A stretch of 64,000 nt of DNA from an uncultured Lachnospiraceae bacterium (GCA_946628415.1 CAMOWK010000009.1:34665-98664), one strand, 5' to 3'; counted from the stretch's first letter, positions 8,252 to 17,454 are shown. Numbers and translations: made by a program. Notes: generated from the sequence alone by a model not told the origin.

Positions 8252-9403
8252 TCAGAATCTGTCAACCGTTACAGTCATCAGATAATCAGTATATGTTTCA
8301 CCCAGCTTTTCATTTATGATTCTTTTCACTTCGTCATCTGTCTTATTCAGCTCATAAGGAACGGCAATATCGAAAATGAATCGTTCCTTCCCATTTCCAT
8401 GAATCATCCTGAAGTCATGTATACTGATTCTTTCATCCAGTTTCTTCATGTATTGTGAGAGTTCTTCTCTAAGCCGAAGCATTTCCTCATCGTCGGTTAT
8501 AACAGGATCAATATGGATCGTGACTTCGGTAACAATCTTCTCTTCCGTAATCCTTCTTTCGATATCATCCACAACCTCATGTGCTTCAACAAGGCTGAGG
8601 GTATAAGGCATTTCAACATGAAAACTAGAAACAATCATTCCCGGTCCGTATTCATGAAGTCTTATATCATGGATTCCCAGAATTTCAGGATGCTCTTTTG
8701 CTATATTCTCTATACTCTCGATTATTTCTTTATCAGGTGCCTCTCCTATGATCGGCGCAATGGTCTCCTTTGCAGATTCGATTCCCGAATATATTACGAA
8801 AAGCGAAACTATGGCACCGGCATAGCCATCAACATTCTTTCCGAAGAAAAGCATGATGATAACAGATATAAGAGCAACCCCTGTGGTTATACAGTCAGAC
8901 CTGCTGTCTATAGCCGTCGCCATCATAGCTTTAGACGATATCTTTTTGCTTATCTTTGTGTAAAAGATCGACATCCATAATTTAAGCAGAATCGAACCGG
9001 AAAGAATGATTATGGTCGTATAGCTTACATCCAGTTCTTTCGGATAAAATATATTGTGAAGCGACTCTTTGAGCAAGTTAATAGCTACAGCTATAACCGC
9101 TGCAGCTATAATAAATCCCGTCACATATTCAACTCTGCCGTGTCCGTAAGGATGCTCACGATCGGCCGGCTTGCCGGATATCCTGAATCCGATAAGAGTT
9201 GCAATGGAAGACACTGCATCCGAAAGATTATTCACCGCGTCAGACGCTATGGATACCGCTCCCGTAACAAGTCCCGTCACAATCTTAAATGCTGTCAGAA
9301 TAAGATTACAGCATATACCTACTATACCTGCCATGACGCCATAACTGTGACGGCTTGCATTGTCTTTATCCTTTATAAATATTTTTATCAAAAGTTCTGT
9401 CAT
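8252..9403 (-). CDS. cation diffusion facilitator metal exporter
   Basis: A 383-residue CDF transporter that exports divalent metal by proton antiport. Six transmembrane helices are followed by a cytoplasmic domain. The paired metal-site motifs are SDAVNNLSD in TM2 and DSRSD in TM5, both of DxxxD type, which in this family is usual for Fe/Mn/Zn rather than strictly Zn carriers. HPYGHGRVEY after TM2 is diagnostic. The extended C-terminal tail (about residues 290-383) appears to carry a second ferredoxin-like repeat with FRMIHGNG, beyond the usual single C-terminal domain. The start ATG has only a weak AAGGG upstream. It heads a run ending with pdxK. Confidence 0.88.
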   Translation of the reverse strand: MTELLIKIFIKDKDNASRHSYGVMAGIVGICCNLILTAFKIVTGLVTGAVSIASDAVNNLSDAVSSIATLIGFRISGKPADREHPYGHGRVEYVTGFIIAAAVIAVAINLLKESLHNIFYPKELDVSYTTIIILSGSILLKLWMSIFYTKISKKISSKAMMATAIDSRSDCITTGVALISVIIMLFFGKNVDGYAGAIVSLFVIYSGIESAKETIAPIIGEAPDKEIIESIENIAKEHPEILGIHDIRLHEYGPGMIVSSFHVEMPYTLSLVEAHEVVDDIERRITEEKIVTEVTIHIDPVITDDEEMLRLREELSQYMKKLDERISIHDFRMIHGNGKERFIFDIAVPYELNKTDDEVKRIINEKLGETYTDYLMTVTVDRF

Positions 9404-9446
9404 CTGTTACCCTTACTTTTTGAAACAACTGCCTGTTTAAAACATC

Positions 9447-10487
9447 TTAATTAAATGAATAGCTGATAGTAATATCATTTCCCTTTGCACTCACCTCAGC
9501 CATAGCCCCGCATACGAGCGGCATCATAGGAGCAAGATGTCCTATATCCAGATCCATTATTATCGGGACATTCAGATCTTTAAATGAATCTGTTACGGAA
9601 TTATACTGGTCAGCGCCGAACATTTCCTCACCGAAATGAAGAGGTCTTCCTATGAGTATACCCCTAACATACTTAAGCCATCCTGCTTCTTTTATCTGCC
9701 AGTAGGCACGGCGCATACTCATCGGGTTAAGATCACAGCTTTCAAAGAACCAGATAAAGCCATCATCTTTATACTTTTCAAGGAATTCCTTCGTCCTGTC
9801 AAATCTCGTTCCCGTGAGAGTCACAAGACAGTCAAGACAGCCGCCTATAAGCCGCCCTCTGAGTGACAGTTCACTATCCATCCTGCTTCCGTATATCTTA
9901 AGTTCTCTTTTTTCAGTCACGTTATAAGGAACAAGCGGATGTTCCTCATCCTTAAGACTTTCCTTTTCCCACTTGTCGTATCCTGTTACATAGTTTCTTT
10001 TGCCGGTCATAATTTCCAGCGCGTCATTTAAAGACTTATGCCATTCATTCATACCGAATGCAGGCGCACAAGGTCCATAAATAGCGGCAGTATCGGAAAG
10101 TATGGCAGACAGAAACACAAAGTTTGTGTTATCGGAATAGCCCATATACCATTTGGGTTTAGCCTCTTTTATTCTGTCAAAATCTATGAACGGAACAGCC
10201 GTACACATAAGCTCACCACCACCGCATGAGATAAGTATGTCAGGTGCTTCTTCTCCTGTCATGGTATAAGCATCCGTCAGCTCTGCGCCGCAAAGTTCCG
10301 GAGTATTGCTGATTCCGATTCCGCTCCCGGCATATACATTCGGCCCCAGCCATAGCTTATAACCCATCTCTTTAAATTTTGCCTGAGCATTCATAAATGC
10401 CGATTTATATGGTTCAATATTGCACCCAAAAGATGGTGCTACAAAACCTATAGTACCTCCTTCAGGCAGATTTCCGGGATATCTCAT
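9447..10487 (-). CDS. S66 family peptidase (LD-carboxypeptidase/MccF-like)
   Basis: A 346-residue cytoplasmic serine peptidase of family S66, which includes murein tetrapeptide LD-carboxypeptidase and the microcin C immunity protein MccF. Key blocks are GTIGFVAPSFG at the N-terminus, ISCGGGELM, the nucleophile motif MGYSDNTNF (Ser), and late His/Glu segments (GGCLDCLVTLTG, FFESCDLNP, GRPLHFGEEMFG, DLDIGHLAPMMPL). Length and the FFESCD block fit the MccF-like branch as well as LdcA, so peptidoglycan recycling and peptide-antibiotic detoxification both remain possible. The ATG has AGAGGAAA upstream. A degenerate short repeat tract lies just before the gene. Confidence 0.8.
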   Translation of the reverse strand: MRYPGNLPEGGTIGFVAPSFGCNIEPYKSAFMNAQAKFKEMGYKLWLGPNVYAGSGIGISNTPELCGAELTDAYTMTGEEAPDILISCGGGELMCTAVPFIDFDRIKEAKPKWYMGYSDNTNFVFLSAILSDTAAIYGPCAPAFGMNEWHKSLNDALEIMTGKRNYVTGYDKWEKESLKDEEHPLVPYNVTEKRELKIYGSRMDSELSLRGRLIGGCLDCLVTLTGTRFDRTKEFLEKYKDDGFIWFFESCDLNPMSMRRAYWQIKEAGWLKYVRGILIGRPLHFGEEMFGADQYNSVTDSFKDLNVPIIMDLDIGHLAPMMPLVCGAMAEVSAKGNDITISYSFN

Positions 10488-10509
10488 ATTATTTCCTCTT
10501 ATTCTTTCT

Positions 10510-10645
10510 ATTCTAACGGTGTATCTATATCCGGCATATACCTACATCCGACTCGCATCTATATCCGACTTGCATCTACGCACAGTTCATATCTATATGC
10601 GGCATGCATCCATGCACAATTCTCATCTATATCCGGTTCTCATCC
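10510..10645. repeat. degenerate short tandem repeats (ATCTATATCCGGC-like)
   Basis: About eight imperfect copies of a 15-18 bp unit resembling ATCTATATCCGRCTTGC fill the spacer between the S66 peptidase and the aldose epimerase genes. There is no ribosome binding site or credible ORF inside. Nothing else was recognised in this spacer. Confidence 0.6.
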
Positions 10646-10655
10646 ATCATGAACT

Positions 10656-11537
10656 CTAGCCATGAAATACCATCGTATAACTTCTCTCAAAAGTTTCACC
10701 GGCAGGAAGTACATTTCCGTATTCCCTCTCGGTAAGCTCTTTATTAAAATCGCATCGGTCAGCTCTTCCGTACCATGGTTCTATACATACAAATGGCGCA
10801 TGCTTTCCGACAGGCGACCAGATTCCGACAAGCTCCGATTCAAATCTTACTGTCACAAGAAGCCTTCCGTCAGGCTTTGCTACCGAAATCTCCTTTGTCT
10901 GTCCGTGCTCAAGTATAAGCGCATCCTCGCTGAAGAGCTCCGCCGACATGGAGAGTTTTCTGTTACTTAATTCTATCTCCTTTGACCTTCCCGAAAGAAC
11001 TCCGTTTTCATTTAGCACTTCCGCTATAAGTGCCTTATCCGTGTCAAATATAAGTATGTCTTTGTCACTGTCACAATTAAATGCAGGATGTGCACCTATT
11101 GAAAAATGCATTGTTTCATCATTTGTATTCTTAACTGTCCATACAACTTTTATTTCATTTCCGGAAAGCACGTATCTTATATACAGTTCAAACCCAAACG
11201 GGTATTTCTTATGTGTCTCCGGATTATCCTTAAGCAGAAACAGCGCCGTATCATCGCCATACTTACTCTTTTCTGATGCATCCTCATCTATAAAAGTAAA
11301 ATCCATATCGCGGGCAAAGCCATGCTGTCCCATGGTATAAGTCACGCCTTTATATATGCTTTCCTTATCCCTGTACTGTCCGACAACCGGAAAAAGCACC
11401 GGTGACGTTCTTCCCCAGAACGAAGGATCTGCCTGCCACATATATTCGTAGCCCGTCTTAATATTTTTAACTGATTTAATCTCTGCTCCGTGTTCCGATA
11501 TTTTGACACTTAACATGTCATTCTTTAACTCTGCCAT
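10656..11537 (-). CDS. aldose 1-epimerase family protein
   Basis: A 293-residue galactose-mutarotase-fold protein of the LacX-like branch. Visible blocks are SVKISEHGAEIKSVKN, FWGRTSPVLFPVVGQ, GQHGFARDM, the histidine segment FSIGAHPAFNC and CIEPWYGRAD with the catalytic-Glu region. The His and Glu motifs match aldose epimerases that interconvert sugar anomers. Whether galactose is the substrate is unknown; the gal genes lie more than 20 kb away. The ATG at 11537 is preferred because GGGGGACAAGAA lies directly upstream; an upstream in-frame ATG (11558) lacks this. It is transcribed from the PAP2 side toward the S66 peptidase gene. Confidence 0.8.
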   Translation of the reverse strand: MAELKNDMLSVKISEHGAEIKSVKNIKTGYEYMWQADPSFWGRTSPVLFPVVGQYRDKESIYKGVTYTMGQHGFARDMDFTFIDEDASEKSKYGDDTALFLLKDNPETHKKYPFGFELYIRYVLSGNEIKVVWTVKNTNDETMHFSIGAHPAFNCDSDKDILIFDTDKALIAEVLNENGVLSGRSKEIELSNRKLSMSAELFSEDALILEHGQTKEISVAKPDGRLLVTVRFESELVGIWSPVGKHAPFVCIEPWYGRADRCDFNKELTEREYGNVLPAGETFERSYTMVFHG

Positions 11538-11588
11538 TTCTTGTCCCCCAATATACATTTAACAAATCACCCAAAGCATTTGTCCGCT

Positions 11589-12545
11589 TTATTCTTTATC
11601 TTCCGAAGCAGGCACCTTCCCGGAATTCTTACCGAATTTTATCTTATCGAATGCCATAGGGTAAACTCCGAGCATTACGAATACAACCACCATGTATCTT
11701 AAGGTTCTCACAAGAAACGCGAGAAATGTACCGCTGCTCAGAAATTCCTTACTGAAAGGAAGCTTTAGTCCTGTATTAAGAACAAGATAAATAACAAGTC
11801 CTACCAGTATACGGGCTATCGTTTTCGGTATACTCTTTGTATTTTTAAAATTAACAAATTTTTCTTCAAAATGATATGCAAGGAAAAAGCCGCCCATGAT
11901 ACCTACAGCAGTATAATAATCACTTGTCCTGACATAGAAGCATCCGATAAGCGTAAATAAAAACAGTATTAAATGAAGTACCCACTTCTTCTTCACCACG
12001 CTCTCAAGTTTTGTCATTCCAAAGGTGATTGCGATACCTACCGTCCATCCGACAAGAACGTCCGTAACATAGTGAACTCCGAGCATTACCCTTGATATAC
12101 CAACAAGAAACGGAATCACGAAAGCTATTACAGTCAGTGCTCTCTTTCTCTTAACAACCGCTATGCTTCCGAAAACAGTTGCCGAATTCATGGAATGTCC
12201 ACTCGGGAATGAAAAGCCCTGTTCGGCAACATCATATATATCCGCATCCTTCTCAACAGCCCGCAAACACTTTATGCCTTCATTATCAAAATAAGGTCTT
12301 CTTCTAAGGAAGATACCTTTGATCATAGGATTCCATGCAACTGCAGCCGTTATATTGGTTCCGAGTATCTTTCCCAGTTCTTTATCGTAGCACCAGTATA
12401 TATATCCAAGTATAAGAATAAGAAACAGCTCCTCGCCAAGCATGGTAAATATAGATCCAAGAGTTGCTCCAAAGCTTCCCATGTGTGCCTGTATCCATTC
12501 CTGAAGCCATACTTCCCATCCAAAGTAAAATGTATTGCCTGTCAT
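11589..12545 (-). CDS. PAP2-family membrane phosphatase
   Basis: A 318-residue integral membrane phosphatase of the PAP2 superfamily, members of which dephosphorylate undecaprenyl pyrophosphate or lipid phosphates at the outer face of the membrane. The three catalytic motifs are present in order: KGIFLRRRPYFD, FPSGHSMNSATVFG and SRVMLGVHYVTDVLVG. About eight hydrophobic segments surround them. The ATG follows GGGAGGGAG. It follows the fructose operon on the same strand across an 80-bp gap containing a hairpin. The substrate cannot be resolved from sequence. Confidence 0.85.
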   Translation of the reverse strand: MTGNTFYFGWEVWLQEWIQAHMGSFGATLGSIFTMLGEELFLILILGYIYWCYDKELGKILGTNITAAVAWNPMIKGIFLRRRPYFDNEGIKCLRAVEKDADIYDVAEQGFSFPSGHSMNSATVFGSIAVVKRKRALTVIAFVIPFLVGISRVMLGVHYVTDVLVGWTVGIAITFGMTKLESVVKKKWVLHLILFLFTLIGCFYVRTSDYYTAVGIMGGFFLAYHFEEKFVNFKNTKSIPKTIARILVGLVIYLVLNTGLKLPFSKEFLSSGTFLAFLVRTLRYMVVVFVMLGVYPMAFDKIKFGKNSGKVPASEDKE

Positions 12546-12573
12546 TTAAAGTCTCCCTCCCGGTAAATATCAT

Positions 12574-12601
12574 AAGGAGCCAAGGTATTCCCTGACTCCT
12601 T
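12574..12601. other. hairpin between fruR and the PAP2 gene
   Basis: AAGGAG-cCAaGG / CCctG-aCTCCTT imperfect stem in the 80-bp gap after fruR. Neither strand shows a U-run after the stem, so it is recorded as a structure that could slow or weakly terminate fructose-operon transcription, not as a firm terminator. Confidence 0.4.
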
Positions 12602-12625
12602 ACTATTCTACTAAATTCTATAGTT

Positions 12626-13372
12626 TCACACAACTTTAATCTCAAACTTATTCTGATAAATATCTCCCGGATAGGAATCAGTAATTATCACCGTTCCTCC
12701 CGAATCAGCAAACGTCACTGTCGAAGAGATTCCGAATTTATCATGGTCTGCCAGAATGTATCTTTCTCCTGCCTGCGTGTTTTCAAATGCAACCCTCTTT
12801 ATAAGTGCCTCTCTTACATCCGGAGTCGTAAAGCCCTGATTCATGCTTATCCCGTTTACTCCGAAAAAGCCCTTTGTGAAATGATATTTCTGAATATTTA
12901 AGATTGCATCTGCACCCACGATAGCTTCCGTGTTTTCCTTAAGTTCTCCTCCGATAAGAAGAACCCTGAGTCCCTTCCTTACCATATCCTTAGCATGCGA
13001 TACAGCATTCGTTACATAAGTTGCATTTTTTTCCGTAATGAATTCTGTCATATATTCAGTTGTTGTTCCTGAATCCAAATACACATAGTCACCCGGCTTT
13101 ATAAGGCTTGCTGCATATTCGGCAATCCGTGTTTTTTCAGGTTTATTAACTCTCTCCTTCGCAAGTACAGACAATTCGACTGACGAAGAACCCTCTTTTT
13201 CAACCGCACCGCCAAATACCTTGACAAGCTTACCTTCATTTCCAAGTACTGTTATGTCACGTCTTATAGTTGATTCAGATGCCCCAAGACTATCTACAAG
13301 CTCACGAACAGTCACGCTTCCCTTATCTTTTAACTCTCTAAGAATAAGTGTTCTACGCTCTTCAGTAAGCAT
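12626..13372 (-). CDS. fruR: DeoR-family regulator of the fructose operon
   Basis: A 248-residue DeoR/GlpR-type repressor. The N-terminal HTH has the family pattern EERRTLILRELKDKGSVTVREL and SESTIRRDITVLGNEGKLVKVFGGA. The effector domain resembles ribose-5-phosphate isomerase/DeoRC, with DYVYLDSGTTTEYM, VTNAVSHA, IGGELKENTEAIVG and FFGVNGIS. The family senses phosphorylated sugars. As last gene of the fruK-fruA-ptsH-fbp-ptsI operon, 13 bp after ptsI, it is the obvious local regulator, with fructose-1-phosphate or fructose-1,6-bisphosphate as plausible effector. Placement at the 3' end is unusual; in many Firmicutes fruR precedes fruK. The symbol is based on context. Confidence 0.85.
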   Translation of the reverse strand: MLTEERRTLILRELKDKGSVTVRELVDSLGASESTIRRDITVLGNEGKLVKVFGGAVEKEGSSSVELSVLAKERVNKPEKTRIAEYAASLIKPGDYVYLDSGTTTEYMTEFITEKNATYVTNAVSHAKDMVRKGLRVLLIGGELKENTEAIVGADAILNIQKYHFTKGFFGVNGISMNQGFTTPDVREALIKRVAFENTQAGERYILADHDKFGISSTVTFADSGGTVIITDSYPGDIYQNKFEIKVV

Positions 13373-13385
13373 CTACTCACCCCTT

Positions 13386-15041
13386 TTACACGTAACCCTT
13401 TTCCTTTTTATATTCGGAAACGTTTGTTTCTATAACCGCTTTTCTAAGCGGAAGTATACGCCCCGGTGAAACTGAAAGCTCATCATAACCCATGGCAAGA
13501 AACTCTTTTGTCAGAGAAAGATCTGAAGCAAGTTCACCGCATATACCTGCCCATGCACCGCCGCTGTGAGCACCGTCAACTATCATCTTAAGCATCTTCA
13601 TAAGCCCCGGATGATGTGGATCGTAAAATGCATCAAGGCTCTGATTCTGTCTGTCGATGGCAAGAGTGTACTGTGTAAGATCGTTTGTACCAACAGAGAA
13701 GAAATCAACTTCTTTTGCTAGTTCTTCAGCCATCATAACCGCTGCCGGAGTCTCGATCATGATTCCGAGTTCAATGTTTTTATCGTAGAGAATCCCGTCA
13801 TTATCAAGCCCCTCTTTAACCTCTGAAACAATTTCCTTAATCTTCCTTACTTCGTCTACGGAAATGATCATCGGGAACATAATGGATATCTTTCCGAATG
13901 CTGACGCACGAAGTATAGCCCTTAGCTGAGTCTTAAAAATCTCAGGTCTTGTAAGACATATTCTTATGGCACGAAGTCCCATTGCAGGATTCTCTTCATG
14001 AGGCAGTTCAAAATAATCTGCCTGCTTATCCGCACCTATATCCAGTGTTCTGATAATGACTTTTTTGCCTGCCATAGTCTGCGCAACCTGCTTATATATA
14101 GCAAACTGTTCATCCTCTGTAGGATAGGTTTCAGAACCGAGATAAATGAATTCCGACCTGAAAAGTCCGATACCGCCGGCATCATTTTCAAGAACCAGTG
14201 CAAGATCCTTTGTGTTACCTATGTTGGCATAAAGATTAATCTTCTGTCCGTCAAGCGTAACATTTTCCTTACCCTTAAGCTGCTGGAGAAGTGCTTTCTT
14301 ATTCTGCTCTTCAAGAAGTATCTTTTTCTTTTCCGCAAGAATTTCAGCATCCGGTTCAATGTAAACCTTCCCTTCAAATCCATCTACTATAGCTTCTTTT
14401 CCATCTATCTCATCGGTAAGAGGAATATCACAGTTTATGATTGCCGGAATATTCATGGTCTTTGCAAGTATGGACGTATGCGAATTAGCCGAGCCGTGAA
14501 CCGTTACAAATGAAAGTATCTTATCCTTATCCATCTGAACTGTCTCTGATGGTGCAAGGTCATCCGCAACAACGATAACAGGCTCATCACTATCTATACC
14601 CGCACTGCCGGCACCTGAAAGAATTCCTATAACTCTTTCTGAAATATCCTTAATATCAGCTGCTCTTCCTCTGAAATATTCATCTTCCATTTCCAGGAAC
14701 ATCTTCTGGAAATTATCTCCGGTTGCAGCCACAGCAAATTCTGCATTTACGTTCTGTGTACGTATTATATTCTCAACCGAGTCTATATAGTCGCCATCTT
14801 CAACCATCATCTGGTGAGCTTCGAAGATTTCTGCTCCGGACTCCCCAACCTCTTTAACAGCCTTGTCATACAGCGCCTGCAACTGTTTAACTGCCTCTAT
14901 GCGAGCCTCTTCATATCTTGCAATCTCAGCCTCAACATCGTCTACCTTTTCTCTTTTTACTGACTGCTCAGCTTTCTTATACACTGAAAGCTTTCCAATG
15001 GCAATCCCTTCAAATACAGCCTTGCCCTCTAAAATAATCAT
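13386..15041 (-). CDS. ptsI: PTS enzyme I
   Basis: A 551-residue phosphoenolpyruvate-protein phosphotransferase, which transfers phosphate from PEP to HPr in the cytoplasm. The phosphoacceptor motif GSANSHTSILAKTMNIPAI gives His188. The PEP-binding barrel follows with IGLFRSEFIYLG, PAMGLRAIRICL, IMIETPAAVMMA, DFFSVGTNDLTQYTLA and the C-terminal AGICGELASD with the catalytic Cys. Length is slightly below the usual 570. The ATG has GGAGGT 8 bases upstream. It sits 16 bp after fbp and 13 bp before fruR, inside the fructose operon and close to ptsH, so expression of the general PTS relay appears tied to fructose. Confidence 0.95.
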   Translation of the reverse strand: MIILEGKAVFEGIAIGKLSVYKKAEQSVKREKVDDVEAEIARYEEARIEAVKQLQALYDKAVKEVGESGAEIFEAHQMMVEDGDYIDSVENIIRTQNVNAEFAVAATGDNFQKMFLEMEDEYFRGRAADIKDISERVIGILSGAGSAGIDSDEPVIVVADDLAPSETVQMDKDKILSFVTVHGSANSHTSILAKTMNIPAIINCDIPLTDEIDGKEAIVDGFEGKVYIEPDAEILAEKKKILLEEQNKKALLQQLKGKENVTLDGQKINLYANIGNTKDLALVLENDAGGIGLFRSEFIYLGSETYPTEDEQFAIYKQVAQTMAGKKVIIRTLDIGADKQADYFELPHEENPAMGLRAIRICLTRPEIFKTQLRAILRASAFGKISIMFPMIISVDEVRKIKEIVSEVKEGLDNDGILYDKNIELGIMIETPAAVMMAEELAKEVDFFSVGTNDLTQYTLAIDRQNQSLDAFYDPHHPGLMKMLKMIVDGAHSGGAWAGICGELASDLSLTKEFLAMGYDELSVSPGRILPLRKAVIETNVSEYKKEKGYV

Positions 15042-15057
15042 CGACTACCACCTCCAT

Positions 15058-16998
15058 TTACCTTATCTCCTTTATAAGTCCTACCCTGAAGCATTCCAGC
15101 AATTCTTCAAGATCGAACACACGCTTCCTCAGTTTCTCTCCATCGTCCGTATCTCTGACAAGAAGACGATGTTTCATTGTTTCTGTAATATATATTTCCG
15201 GAGTATTATCTCCGTATCTGTCAAACTCGCGATGTTCAGCCAGCGCCATATGATGTGAGTTAAATATCAGTGTATAACCTGCTATTCCGGTCTTATCGTG
15301 ATAGGCCTTTGACAGCCCGCCGTCAATAACATAGAGCTTTCCATCAGCCTTTACAGGTTTTTCACCCTTTGCCACCTTGACCGGCACATGCCCATTGATT
15401 ATATGTGATATTTCAGGTTGCATTCCAAACTCTTCAAAAATTTTTTCACAATAAGATGCTTTAGCAGAATATTCATAATATGGGTTGTAATGTTCCACAG
15501 AAAGAGCCTTATCCTCTATCAGGATATGTTCAAAGGTCGCCATTCTATCCTTACCGAACAACGGTGAATCAGGTCCCGCCCAGAGATACCACATCATATC
15601 AACAGCTTCTTTGGATCTCTCAGGCTCATCTAATTCATCCAGGAAAAAAGCATCCTCTATCTTTTCCTGATAGTAGTCCATCAAACTCTTTCCGCTACGC
15701 TTGCCTTCCGGTGTGACTATAACCTTAAACTCTCCGTCGGCATCCATCGGTATACATCCATGGAATAACAGATTATTATTACAGATCTTATACATACATC
15801 CATGAGAATACAAAAACTTAATATGTTTTCTCAGTCTGCTGCTGTGCTGGAAGGAATACCGGAGTGTTGACATGAGCATCTTTTCTTCTTCAGTAAGGCT
15901 ATAAGGATCACTTGGATCTATCGTCGGAAAATGTGTATCCTTTAGAGGGTATTCCCGACCCTCTATCCTTACAACGCCTCTTTCATAGTCCACCTTATCA
16001 AGAAGAAGTCTGGACTGCATCTTATATTCAGGATGCTGCTTTATAAGTTCTCCCTCCAGCTTCAGTTCAATCACTGTGATCGCCTTGCACATTTTCGCTG
16101 CAAGCTCCGGCGACACAGAATCATATTTATTATCATCCAAAAGATGGGGCCGGAATGATTCACATTTGTCATCCTTATAAGTTTTATCTGCAAACATTGA
16201 AAGCGGTCTTAGGTTTATACCATATCCATCTTCAAGTACATCAAAGGAATTATAGTTTGTGGCTATCCTTAGAACTGTAGCTATGCATGCCATATTACCG
16301 GCTGCCGCTCCCATCCAGCTTATGTCATGATTTCCCCACTCTATATCTACATTATTAAACTTAATAAGCTCATCCATCACATAATCAGCTCTTGGTCCCC
16401 TGTCGAAAATGTCACCAATTATATGAAGTCTGTCTACAAGTAACGATTGAATAAGCTCTGAAATGGCAATGATAAAATCATCGGCAACTTCAACCTTTGT
16501 AACAGCATCAACTATCTCTAGGTAATAAAGCTTTTTATCAGGCTCGGACTCATCTGTGTGAAGCAGTTCATCTATAGCATACCCGTATTCAACAGGAAGC
16601 TTCTTTCTCACCTTTGATCTTGTGTACTTGGACGCCACTTCACGGCAGAGTGCTATCAGACGAATTATAGTCTCTTTATACCACTCTTCCGACAAAAGTC
16701 CCGCGCGTCTCATATCTGTCAGGGTTTCTGTGGGATAATAGATAAGACGTGCCAGCTTTTGCTGCTCCTCTTCAGGCATAAGTTCACCAAAAGTATCTCT
16801 TATCTTTTCTCTGATTACACCTGAGGCACTTCTAAGCAAATGTATAAAGCTCTCATATTCCCCATGAATATCAGAGAAAAAATATTCATTTCCTTTTGGA
16901 AGAGCCATGATAGCTTTGAGATTGATGATCTCTGCAGCGCAGCTTCTGGCCGTTGGAAATTCATGACTAAGAAGTTGTAGATAATCCAGATCCCTCAT
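15058..16998 (-). CDS. fbp: fructose-1,6-bisphosphatase, class III
   Basis: A 646-residue metallophosphoesterase-type FBPase (class III), hydrolysing fructose-1,6-bisphosphate to fructose-6-phosphate in gluconeogenesis. Metal-site motifs are FSDIHGEYES (Asp43, His45), GDIFDRGPRAD and WGNHDISWMG, with the C-terminal NGHVPVKVAKGEKP and IDGGLSKAYH blocks typical of the Firmicute enzyme. Full length for the class. Its presence between ptsH and ptsI is unusual. Fructose entering by FruA/FruK yields the substrate of this enzyme, so the operon can send it back to fructose-6-phosphate for biosynthesis. The start is preceded by GGGTGAGGGAC. A strong hairpin lies 75-110 bp upstream. Confidence 0.93.
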   Translation of the reverse strand: MRDLDYLQLLSHEFPTARSCAAEIINLKAIMALPKGNEYFFSDIHGEYESFIHLLRSASGVIREKIRDTFGELMPEEEQQKLARLIYYPTETLTDMRRAGLLSEEWYKETIIRLIALCREVASKYTRSKVRKKLPVEYGYAIDELLHTDESEPDKKLYYLEIVDAVTKVEVADDFIIAISELIQSLLVDRLHIIGDIFDRGPRADYVMDELIKFNNVDIEWGNHDISWMGAAAGNMACIATVLRIATNYNSFDVLEDGYGINLRPLSMFADKTYKDDKCESFRPHLLDDNKYDSVSPELAAKMCKAITVIELKLEGELIKQHPEYKMQSRLLLDKVDYERGVVRIEGREYPLKDTHFPTIDPSDPYSLTEEEKMLMSTLRYSFQHSSRLRKHIKFLYSHGCMYKICNNNLLFHGCIPMDADGEFKVIVTPEGKRSGKSLMDYYQEKIEDAFFLDELDEPERSKEAVDMMWYLWAGPDSPLFGKDRMATFEHILIEDKALSVEHYNPYYEYSAKASYCEKIFEEFGMQPEISHIINGHVPVKVAKGEKPVKADGKLYVIDGGLSKAYHDKTGIAGYTLIFNSHHMALAEHREFDRYGDNTPEIYITETMKHRLLVRDTDDGEKLRKRVFDLEELLECFRVGLIKEIR

Positions 16999-17073
16999 GT
17001 ATAGTCCCTCACCCAGACCCCTCCGGTCTGCCCTTTATTACAACAATTAACCCTTATCCTTATACACTTCTGA

Positions 17074-17108
17074 GCGAAGTAAAGAATGAATCCCACTCTT
17101 TACTCCGC
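17074..17108 (-). promoter_or_regulatory. long stem-loop in the ptsH-fbp spacer
   Basis: GCGGAGTAAAGA / TCTTTACTTCGC (minus strand), 12-bp stem with one G-T pair and an 11-nt loop, in the 141-bp gap between ptsH and fbp. No U-run follows. It could be an RNA processing or stabilising structure that sets different mRNA levels for ptsH versus fbp-ptsI. A second short stem, CAGACC-gga-GGGTCTG-like, lies just before the fbp ribosome binding site. Confidence 0.5.
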
Positions 17109-17139
17109 CAAAATATTTTCATACTTTTTATATTAGTTT

Positions 17140-17397
17140 CTATAAATTAGCTTCTACGAATTCCTTAACAGCTGCGCATTCAGCCTCTTCATCCGGACCT
17201 TCAAATGAGAACTTAACTGTATCTCCCTGCTTTGCTCCAAGTGACATAACTCCCATAACGCCCTTGAAAGGAACTTCCTTGTCGCCTTTAGCTACCTTTA
17301 CAACTGACTCATAGTTCTTTGTCATCTTGAAAATATCTGTTGCCGGTCTGGCGTGTATCCCGTGAACATCCTTAATTGTGTACTCAAAACTTACCAT
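17140..17397 (-). CDS. ptsH: HPr phosphocarrier with Gly at position 46
   Basis: An 85-residue HPr-family phosphocarrier between enzyme I and sugar-specific EII. HGIHARPATDIF gives the active His15 and the length is standard. At position 46, where Gram-positive HPr has the regulatory Ser (usually KSIMGVMSLG), this protein reads KGVMGVMSLG; the codon is GGC at 17260-17262. It should therefore be phosphorylatable at His15 but not by HPr kinase, and unable to act as Ser46-P corepressor of CcpA. It is flanked by fruA (57 bp upstream) and fbp. It may be a fructose-dedicated HPr with a canonical HPr elsewhere; that is inference. ATG follows GGAGGT. Confidence 0.93.
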   Translation of the reverse strand: MVSFEYTIKDVHGIHARPATDIFKMTKNYESVVKVAKGDKEVPFKGVMGVMSLGAKQGDTVKFSFEGPDEEAECAAVKEFVEANL

Positions 17398-17454
17398 TGC
17401 TACTACCTCCTAATATTTTTATATCACGCTGATTTTCAGCATATTTTATATTCT

